Shown piece by piece: positions 24,297 to 33,500 of a DNA stretch of 64,000 bases (within the stretch, counting starts at the first letter, position 1; every line of letters begins with the position of its first letter). Source of the stretch: Legionella maioricensis (GTDB lineage: Bacteria > Pseudomonadota > Gammaproteobacteria > Legionellales > Legionellaceae); assembly GCF_023618015.1 (NCBI RefSeq), contig NZ_JAJKBJ010000002.1, forward strand, positions 124,001 to 188,000, in the 5' to 3' direction. The notes under the pieces were generated by a model. That model saw nothing but the letters and a program-made list of their open reading frames with translations, was not told the DNA's origin and made no database searches. Both the position numbers and the translations under genes were made by a program.

Positions 24297-25118
24297 TCAA
24301 TTCGTTCCTAATCCTGGCACGGAAAATTTTTGTTTATCCTGCAAACGTAATGCGGTCAATGGACCACCCCAAAGACATCCGGTATCTATTGCATGAATTT
24401 TAGGATTGGGACTTTTCCCCATGAGAGCCGCCCAATGACCAAAAACAATATCAACCTCAATTTCTTTACGCCCTGGTACTGCATACCAAGGATAAAGATT
24501 AGCAGGAGCCTTATCAATAGTACCTTTATAACCCAATTCCAATCGGCCCCGGCCATCACAAAACCGCATGCGGGTAAAATAATTAGTAATGGCTCTTAAC
24601 CTATCCAGTCCCATTAAGTCACCAGACCAAATATCGGGCTTATTACCGTACATATGAGTTAAAAACTCCTGATAACCGTCTCCGGAAAGTACTGCCTCTA
24701 ACTCTTGAGCTAAGTGTATGGCTTGAGACAAATCCCACAGAGGGGCTATCCCTGCATGACTCATCACGACCTTTAGTTCAGGGGAGTAATGAAGAATGGA
24801 TTGCTTTCTAAGCCAATGCCCCAAATGCTCTCCATCAGGTGCCTTGAGAACGATTTGAATCGTATCATCATGCCCTTTCCATGGCCGCTCGCCAAATAGA
24901 GAACCTAATAGATGCAAATCATGGTTGCCTAAAGTGATGATGGGGGCAAGGGGTAAAGTACTAATAAAACGCAAGACAGCTAATGACTCTGGACCGCGAT
25001 TCACTAAATCACCAACGAACCACAAACGATCTGTTTTTTCATCAAAATCAATTAAATCCAGCAGTCGTTGTAAAGGCTCGTAGCATCCTTGTACATCTCC
25101 TATGGCATAATCAGACAC
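24297..25118 (-). CDS. apaH: Symmetrical bis(5'-nucleosyl)-tetraphosphatase ApaH
   Basis: This 273-residue metallophosphatase splits Ap4A into two ADP and removes Np4 caps from RNA. The calcineurin-like motifs are clear: AIGDVQGC near the start (DxH variant GDVQG), [10 protein letters not shown] (GDxxDR variant) and GNHDLHLL (GNHD/E). The C-terminal half contains FGHWAALMG and [11 protein letters not shown], as in E. coli ApaH (280 residues). The start is GTG. It overlaps the preceding gene by 8 bases and is the last gene of the rsmA operon, the usual genomic neighbourhood of apaH. Confidence 0.95.
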   Translation of the reverse strand: MSDYAIGDVQGCYEPLQRLLDLIDFDEKTDRLWFVGDLVNRGPESLAVLRFISTLPLAPIITLGNHDLHLLGSLFGERPWKGHDDTIQIVLKAPDGEHLGHWLRKQSILHYSPELKVVMSHAGIAPLWDLSQAIHLAQELEAVLSGDGYQEFLTHMYGNKPDIWSGDLMGLDRLRAITNYFTRMRFCDGRGRLELGYKGTIDKAPANLYPWYAVPGRKEIEVDIVFGHWAALMGKSPNPKIHAIDTGCLWGGPLTALRLQDKQKFSVPGLGTN

Positions 25119-26463
25119 CGCGCTTTACCCCGGGGGCCAAAAATGATACTTCGCTTTCCGCATTCTGCCATCCTGTGGCCGATAATTTTTGCAATGGTGC
25201 CACAACCAGTACGTTTTGTTGCTGGGTAAATTGGCTAGGGTATTGTGCTCTATGCACTAACTCTGTTGAAGATAAGGTTTCCACTATACCTGTATTCAAC
25301 TGTACGACTTTTACTGATTCAGGTAAGGCAACAGCATACTCCGAAAAGACAATGCCGCTGTGCATTTGTTGATTATGCGTCTGTTCAAAACGACTCATAA
25401 CAGAGCCATCAGCACCTCGACGATGAAGGCCTAAAGATAAAAAGCCATTTTGTACCGCCTGCCAGTTCTTATACTCTGGATGTTCGCGCACAAATAACTG
25501 AAACATTTCCTGGCACATCAACATACCGCCCGGTACCATAAATAAAGGCGCCTTATTAATCATAATTCGGCCTTCACCCAAAACCTTGACCATCCACTGA
25601 ATGAACTCAACCCCCATTGCTTGTTCTTTTTCGGCTAAAGTTTCAGGCACTCCACCTGAAAAAGTACCGGCCCTACCATAACGTCCAGCACGATTTCCAG
25701 TGCTCTTGCCCATAAATTCCATAATATAACGTTGGATGGCCAAGGCATCTGCACGAATTAAAATCGCCCCTAAAGTACCTGCCGAACGTTGATCTTCATT
25801 TAATAAAGCCAACCAAACCGCTAATATCTGTGGATTAGACGCAATCCAGGCAAAGCCGCTAGCCGGCATCAAAGCTCTTGCAATCAATAAATTTAAACGA
25901 CGGCGAAACTCAATATCAGATTCTTTCTGAAACTCATAACTGTAATAACTGCCGGTACTGTTCAAACTTTCCAGCAATGGATTCCATTGTTTTAATAATT
26001 GGCCGTTGCTATCAAATAAATTAATCCGATAATCCACAAATAATTTACCTATCCCCTGTAAAATTGCCGCGGAATAAAGAGCATATTGCCATTGTTTCTG
26101 TTCTTCAGATATTGAATCCGATGGATCCTGAACCATAAACTCCTGAAACAGACTTAATGCTGCTTCGGTGCGATTTAGAGCATGGTCCACCAATCCGCCC
26201 GGCTGTGAATAATAACTGTTGGTGGTTTCAGGCAGACTTTGGCAATAATTGACCAAATTTTCAACCAGAACGGCGCACAAGCTTTCATAGCGAGAAGGCT
26301 CCAGACAAGTAAGTTCTTTCATTTTTTGCAATAGTGCTTGTCTTTTATCTTCAGCTAAAAACTGAGGAGCAGCTACATGTCGCACTAAATCCTTTAATGA
26401 TTTAGAGTGTGCCGATAAGGGACTTTTTCGTTGACGATGAAACAAGACAACCTCCACATTCAT
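25111..26463 (-). CDS. TraI_2 (MobH relaxase N-terminal)-like domain protein
   Basis: This 450-residue cytosolic protein carries the region [19 protein letters not shown] (about residues 82-100), which matches the putative helicase/relaxase domain TraI_2, normally the N-terminal half of MobH relaxases of integrative elements, where a GG.LxHxL...A pattern starts an HD-like fold. The HD pair expected later is replaced by AILQGIGKL (about residues 131-139). The C-terminal half has [12 protein letters not shown] but no recognisable helicase motif. The ATG at 26463 is followed within the gene by GGAGG, so a TTG at codon 7 is conceivable. It lies between rsmA and apaH, overlapping apaH, which makes it part of a housekeeping operon. 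Its function in such a place is unknown. Confidence 0.65.
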   Translation of the reverse strand: MNVEVVLFHRQRKSPLSAHSKSLKDLVRHVAAPQFLAEDKRQALLQKMKELTCLEPSRYESLCAVLVENLVNYCQSLPETTNSYYSQPGGLVDHALNRTEAALSLFQEFMVQDPSDSISEEQKQWQYALYSAAILQGIGKLFVDYRINLFDSNGQLLKQWNPLLESLNSTGSYYSYEFQKESDIEFRRRLNLLIARALMPASGFAWIASNPQILAVWLALLNEDQRSAGTLGAILIRADALAIQRYIMEFMGKSTGNRAGRYGRAGTFSGGVPETLAEKEQAMGVEFIQWMVKVLGEGRIMINKAPLFMVPGGMLMCQEMFQLFVREHPEYKNWQAVQNGFLSLGLHRRGADGSVMSRFEQTHNQQMHSGIVFSEYAVALPESVKVVQLNTGIVETLSSTELVHRAQYPSQFTQQQNVLVVAPLQKLSATGWQNAESEVSFLAPGVKRGV

Positions 26464-26481
26464 TTATTATTTAATTTTACA

Positions 26482-27252
26482 CTAATTGGAAATAAATTTC
26501 GCTAGTTGGACATATTCAGCGACAGAAATTTGTTCTGGCCTTTTGCCACCATCTATTCCCAAGTCAGTTAATTGAGCTAAAGAGATGATTCCTTTTAAAT
26601 TATTAGTGAGTGTTTTACGCCGCATGGCAAACGCACTGGCAACTAATCGCTCCAACTGTTCTACTGCAACTGTTTCAAAAGGAGATGTTTGAAAAGGAAT
26701 AAGACGCACTACTGCGGAATCCACTTTGGGTTGAGGGTCAAACGCTTCCGGGGGCACATCAAATAAATGCTCTACCTCACAATGATATTGCAACATGACA
26801 CTTAATCGCCCATAGGCTTTGGTTCCAGGCACTGCTGCCATACGATCGACGACCTCTTTTTGCAACATAAAATACATGTCTTTTATACAGGGGGCAAATT
26901 GCAGTAGATGGATAAGTAGAGGAGTAGAAATATTATAAGGTAAATTACCAACTACCCTTAAATCAGAACCAAATTGACTGAAATCAATGGTTAGCGCATC
27001 CGCTGAAATTAAATCCAACTTACCCTGCGCGATGGGTAACTGAGCTAAATAGTGTTGTAAATCTGTATCAATTTCAACAGCAGTCAAATGCTCCAGTTTG
27101 CGTAATAAAGGCTGGGTTAATGCCCCCAAACCCGGGCCTATTTCCAGCATATTATCTTTTGCCTGAGGATTAATGGCGCGCAAAATTTCATCGATAACAT
27201 GCCGGTTTTGTAAAAAATTCTGACCGAAACGTTTACGTGGGCTGTGCCTCAC
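26482..27252 (-). CDS. rsmA: 16S rRNA A1518/A1519 N6-dimethyltransferase RsmA (KsgA)
   Basis: This SAM-dependent enzyme of 256-259 residues dimethylates two adjacent adenosines at the 3' end of 16S rRNA during 30S maturation. Landmarks are RKRFGQNFL at the start, the SAM-binding [11 protein letters not shown], the acidic ribose contact TAVEID, and the catalytic NLPYNIS. GTG at 27252 is preferred because AGGTG lies 7 bases before it; GTG at 27261 is also in frame. It is first gene of the rsmA-TraI_2-apaH operon, with an 18-base gap to the next gene. Confidence 0.95.
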   Translation of the reverse strand: MRHSPRKRFGQNFLQNRHVIDEILRAINPQAKDNMLEIGPGLGALTQPLLRKLEHLTAVEIDTDLQHYLAQLPIAQGKLDLISADALTIDFSQFGSDLRVVGNLPYNISTPLLIHLLQFAPCIKDMYFMLQKEVVDRMAAVPGTKAYGRLSVMLQYHCEVEHLFDVPPEAFDPQPKVDSAVVRLIPFQTSPFETVAVEQLERLVASAFAMRRKTLTNNLKGIISLAQLTDLGIDGGKRPEQISVAEYVQLAKFISN

Positions 27253-27415
27253 TTTTATCACCTACAAAAAATCAAAAATGAATTATAACGTGCTTGAGGA
27301 AGTTATACTAATTACTTCATCATAGAGGAGGTTATGCATGAAACGACAACCCTTATTATTCTTTATAAAACAATATGTTACTATAATTTCTTGTGACATC
27401 TTAATAAATCTGAGA

Positions 27416-27500
27416 AACATCATCTCGAACATCGTGAGAGATCTCCTGAACGGGCATTGTACCTGCATTTGGAGATCTTTCACTGCGTTCAAGATGACGT
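27416..27500. repeat. Dispersed palindrome, GGAGATCTTTCACTGCGTTC type
   Basis: GGAGATCTTTCACTGCGTTC at 27471 continues into AAGATGACG. An imperfect inverted copy precedes it (CATCTCGAACATCGTGAGAG running into ATCTCC, about 27421-27446). The right arm matches those at 11609 and 56527. It separates the 3' end of the large synthase gene from rsmA. Confidence 0.6.
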
Positions 27501-27536
27501 AAAAACAGCTTAAGCCAATAGCAGAGTACAGTAAGC

Positions 27537-30500
27537 TTATTTTTTGGTTAGCAGCTCTGTTTGGGAGAGAATATAGCGAATAATTCGCTGCGCTCTTTCT
27601 TTTTCAACGCGAACAGGATCGTAGATTAGGCCCAAATAATCCCCATGTTCTGTACTGCGAATCATAAAATTCAACTGCTCCGGACATTGATAATTCCAAA
27701 ACGGAAATTGGGTCAAGTGCCTCACACTCATTTCCAGAATGGATTCTGCCGACTCAAACAATCCTTCGCTGGGTAGAAGTTGATAATAATTAAAAATGAA
27801 ATCCGGTTGTTTATAACCACTGGCACTCCGATCCTGATGACTTAAAGGACGCTGAATTTTTTTTATCGTTTCCAGAATGGAAAATTGAGTCGCTTTCACT
27901 AACTCGATGAAATTAGATGAACCTGTTGGCACCAATAAAGGAACATTGTCTGCAAAATAGCCAATCATATCTGCTTGCGGCAACATAGAACGATTGGATT
28001 TAACAAGACTAATATAGACTGCATCAAAATGGTACTCTATGGCGATTGCCTCACTAAATAATTGCAAGTAAATCGCATAGGGAGTAATTTGATGGTGATG
28101 ACAGAATTCATATAAAATCTTCACTTGCTCTACATTTATTTTTTCATAACATAACTCTCCAAATGAGCCTGTCTTTTGTGCTTTCGCTGGCAAGAGATGT
28201 TTTGCCTGTGCTGAAATTTTTTGATAATAATCGCTATTCACTCTTTGGGTCTGTGAATAATATTTCTCCTCTTCGCTATAGAGAGATAAATATTCCTCAT
28301 TATCATTGTGGCTGATTATTCTTTCCTTTCTTAGGTGCTGATAATAACGGACTTCAAGTTGCTTCATAAGAAATTCTGCAGATAAGCCGTCCATAATTAA
28401 ATGATGAATTTTCACCAATAATAAGTCCGGCTCATTTTGGGCCTGAATAATCCAACAATGCAATAATGGCGCTTTATCTATAGCTAATGGTGTGGCTAAT
28501 ACTTCATTAATCGCTTCAAAAAGTTGTTCTGTTTTAATTAGCGTAATGAAACTATTTTTTTTATGTGAAAGAACATAATTTAAACCATTATCTTTAATCA
28601 CAAAATGAGTCCGTAATGCGGCTAGTTCATCAATAATGGATGAAAGAGCTTGTTGCAAAACGTCCACACTGTACTGATTATTCAAAAGTTTAAACAAAGG
28701 AATACTATAGGGGCTTTCATTAGGGCATTTTTTTAATAACTCCCAAAGATTTTGTTGTAAAATTGAAGCAGGACGCTGAGCAATCACATGCTCCTCAGGG
28801 TTGGAGATCGTGGTTATCAAGGGCTGAATGGTTTTAATTCTCCATTGCGCCAAGAGAAACCTGGCATGCTCTTCACTGATTTTATCGGCGCGATATTTCA
28901 ATGATAAGCGCAAGCCTTCTTCTGTTTGCAATACTTTAAAGGAGAGCAATCGAGGCTCATCTCCCCACAAAGAAGATTGCACGTTACAACAACTGGTCTG
29001 CATCGCTGTCAAAGTGTCATTAGCGAAAATATTTTGATTAATATTTTGAAAATCAAAGGATATCTGCGGTAACAAATCATGCGCTTTTAATAATTGAATT
29101 CTAAAGTACTGATGTTCAACAAGCCCCATTAGTTGTTTTTGTAATGCTTTTAAATAAAGAATAGGGTCTATGTCGTCTACCTGGTCCAGACAAACAATCA
29201 CATCATTGGATACATCGCCAAATACATTAGTAAATTCACCGCTCTCTCTCCCTGAAAAAAATACGACAAGACCTTGCCTTTTTCGCTTAAATACATTCTG
29301 CAGGGTTTGAGAAAGCGTCATTAATAAGAAATTACTCAAAGTCAGCTGATTTTGCCCCAATAGGTTTTTATTATTTTCTATTAAATCCATGGGAATGGAA
29401 CAGTTTATTACCACGGCTTCTTGTGGAAGATTAGTATCATGGGCCAATGGAACGTCTACAGGGACGGCATTGAGTAATGGTTGCCATTTTTCACGCAATA
29501 GTGGTACTTGATTGTGAAAATGATTCTCTCGTTGCCAAATGATGTATTCCTGATACGATTTAGCTAAGACAGGCTGGGTCCCATTGGCATAATGGGTAAC
29601 CACTTCATGGAGAAACTGATTGGCAGATAATCCATCGGCGAGTAAATGATGCAAAACAGTTAACCATAAATACTCGTTTTCTTTCTCTTTAATTAAGAGA
29701 CAACGTGCCAGTGGGCCTTTTTTTAGATTGAATGGTTTTCTGAAAAACAAATTCACTTCGTCCTCATCAAGCGAGTCGGCATAACTCACCTCAATTTGAG
29801 CCTGCTCTACATTATTAATACTGATCTGAGTCAACACTTCATCAAATTGAAAGAAAAATACATCGTGACTTGCAGCAACCGACCTAATCGTTTCTTTAAA
29901 ACGCTCATAAGAGATATTGCCCATCAGGCGTACCTGCATGGGAATGTAATAGGCTTTAGGATCTTGGGTAGTCTGTAGATAATTCCATATCTCCTGCTGT
30001 TGCAATGAGATTGGGAGTTGCTTTATGCCTAGCGTTGCAGCCAGTGGATCGAGCTTATTGGGTACTATTCTATTATTTAAAAAATCAGTAAGGGCTTCCG
30101 TACAAGCATGTTGAAAAATGTCTTTAGAGGTGACTTTTGCCTGCGGATAGATCCCATTGATTGAGTAAGCGAGTTGATTTGCCATAATAGAATCCATACC
30201 CATCTCAAACCAGTTTTGACTGGTTTTTAAGAAAGATTCGACTTTTAATACCTTTTGAGCCAGTTGATTGATTGTTTCCTTAGCCAAAGCGAGATTAGTC
30301 ACCGGAGGCTCACCAGCAGCGCTTACTAAGGGACTGGCAGGGGGAAGATTCGACCGAGTCAACCGTTCAAGATTAATATCGGCATAAATGAGCTCAGCAG
30401 GACTGGGGGATAATTGCAATGGAATAAAGGTGCTTTGTTTCTCAAGAGTATTGATGCCTTGTGATGCTAATGCCTCGGTAAGTAATGATTCATTCCTTTT

Positions 30501-33500
30501 AAACAGCCCAGTGTTTTTTATTGGGCCATAATTAACCACCATGGAAGGCAGTTTTTGTTCTATTCGATTTTGATTTAGTCCATTGAGAAAACCATTGGCT
30601 GCAGCATAGAGTACTTGTCCCTGATTACCCAGCACTGATGCCAGAGAGGAAATTAAAATGAAATCCTCCAGGTTCATTGATTGGGTAGCCAGATGAAGAT
30701 TCCAGGCGCCTAACGCCTTTCCTTTAAGCAAGCTCTCCAGCTCTTCCGGAGTAGTGTCCAACCAGAGCTTATCATTTAGTTCCCCAGCAGCGTGAATGAT
30801 GCTGGTTATGGGCGGAAAAGAATGGCTTAATTCGGCAAAAAGTGCCTGCGTATCAGCATAATTACTTAAATCACATGAGCGATAACTCAACGTTTTTTCA
30901 TCCCGAAGCAGGTTTTTAATGTTACTATTCCAAGGCTTGGGATTATTGCTACGCCCCACACTAATGATTGTTTTAACTTTATTTCTTAAAAGTTGCTCAA
31001 TAAAATATTGCCCTAAATCACCAGTTCCTCCTGTAATAAGATAAACTTTATTGGATAGTGTTTTTTGCCTGGAAATAGCGTTTTTTTGTGGTTCGAAGGG
31101 AACTATAGCTTCGGTTAATACCTGCTGTTCCACCACACGCAGACGGGTTTCTTTAAATACCTGCGGGTTGGCGACGGTTTGCCACAATAAAGGATTTTTC
31201 AGGTCCTTCGCATCGATGATATTTAAATGCCATTCAGGATGTTCTTTATGGATTGATTTCAATGCTGCAATTAAGGTTTGTCCAACTACTGAATCAGTAT
31301 GGGTAACATAAATAAACTGTTTCTCACGGGCTTCAGATAATACATAGCGGCTCAAACGATAAAAATAGGTCAGCTCACCTATAAAGTTCTCGGTTTCTGC
31401 CTGACAAAAATAAACGATCACCTCATGCTTTGTAATCAATGGTAATGTTTCTTCCGCTAAAATTAAAGAGAGCGTCATACTGGTTTCGGGTCGGAGCAAC
31501 GCTTCGACATATTGAGGCGACTTACTGGTAGTTGAATCGGAAGAAATCAACAGAGTCCTTAATTTTTTAGTGGGTAGCTCAGTTGACACGGCTGCCTCAA
31601 ACCAGGCGGTTTGATAGAGCATTTGCGTCCATTCTTTTCGTAAAGGCAGATTTTTTTTGATTTTCAGCCAATATTCGCTACCGTGGAAAGGATAGTAAGG
31701 CAACTGGACAGGGGCAAATGCATTTTGATTGTACAAAATTTGCCAATTTAAATCCCAGCCAGATAGATAAAACTGCCCTGTTGCATTTAAAAGATCAGTA
31801 AAACCTTGTTTGGTATCCAGCATGGAGGGAATACTGATAAATTCATGGCTCAATAGTGCCAGGTGGCTTAATACAGGTGAAGGTCCTATTTCCTGAATCA
31901 AGTTAATTTCTTGTTGTACCAGTGTTTCAACACCGGCTAAAAACGCTACTGAATTGAGTGCATGTTGACACCAATAAGTAGCATTATAGGTATTTTCCAT
32001 TGCTGCTTTACCAGTCACATTACTGATAATCGGTAAAGTTGGTGCATGATAAGTAATGGTGTTTGCTTTCAAATAAAATGCCTCCATCATCGGTTGCATC
32101 ATCGGGGAATGAAAAGCATGGGATGTGGGCAATTTTTTATAATGCATGTGGTGTTGTCTGCAAAACAGCGCCGCAGCCTCAATTGACGACTCAGGACCGG
32201 ACAGCACCGTCTGTTCGGGACTATTATGCGCCGCAATAGATAAATCTGAATTATTCTTCAGAATCAGGTCAATACCTTCAGCAGGAGTATGAACAGCAAT
32301 CATCCCTCCATTGCCAGGCAACTCTGCCATCAGTTGAGCACGAGCACAAACCAACATCAACGCATCAGCTAAAGACATGACTTCTGCAATAGTTGCTGCA
32401 ACATACTCACCAAGACTATGCCCCAATAATGCTGCAGGTCTAATACCTAATGCCAACCACCAACGGGCCACTACATACTCAAAAACGAAAAGAGCGGGTT
32501 GAGCGTAGAAGGTATTATTAATATCAATAGAGTCAGGAGTATCGATTAATATCGTTTTTAACGAATAAGGAAGATAATTATTAGCAACTGCACAACACTC
32601 ATCAATAAGTTTGGTAAAGAACATTGAATGAGCATATAAATCTCTGGCCATATTATTTTTTAATGACCCTTGCCCAGTAAATAACCATGCTAATTGGTGA
32701 TTTCCATGTATTTCTCCCTTCTGTGGGTACTGGTGGAGTTCCTGAAGCCATTGTTCTTTATTATTCGCGACAATAAAACAGCGATAAGGGAAATGATTCC
32801 GACCGGTTTGTAATTGATAACACATGGCTACAAATTCCTGGGTAGGTATCTTTTCTCCAAATTGTTTGTAATGCTGCAGGTAATCATCCAAGGTTATCTT
32901 ATCTTTAGCACTGAGAGTCCAGAGACAAGGATGTTCCTTTTCAGAAAGAGAAGGAATATCCTGCCGCGGAGCTGCGCCTAAAATCAAATGGGCATTCGTT
33001 CCGCTAAAACCAAAAGCACTTACCCCAGCGTAAAGCGCCCCTTCGGAGTTGACCTCAACCGGTGTCGTTGGAACAATCATATTGTCCTGAGTATGAATTT
33101 TGGGGTTAAATTTTTTAAAATGAAGATGTGCAGGAATTGTTTTATGATAGAGCGACAAGGTCGTTTTGATTAATCCTGCAATACCTGAAGCCGCTTCAAG
33201 ATGGCCGATTCTTGTTTTCAAGGAAGTGATGTAAAGCGGCGTGCTGCGTCCTTCTCCATAAACCTTACGAATTCCCTCCCATTCAATAGGATCACCCAAT
33301 GGGGTTCCTGTTCCGTGCGCCTCGACATGACATACTTGTCCGGGTGTTACATGAGCAGCTTGCAATGCGGTCTGCATTACTTTGATTTGAGCATTAAGAT
33401 TAGGAGCGGTCATCCCATTACTTGCTCCATCCTGATTGACGGCACTCCCATGAATGACGGCATAAATTTTATTTCCATCTCGCAATGCATCATCCAGACG

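Noticed and set aside
24297..27252. Integrated mobile element because of the TraI_2 domain
   Set aside because: No integrase, attachment repeats or other transfer genes are present and the gene sits in a housekeeping operon.
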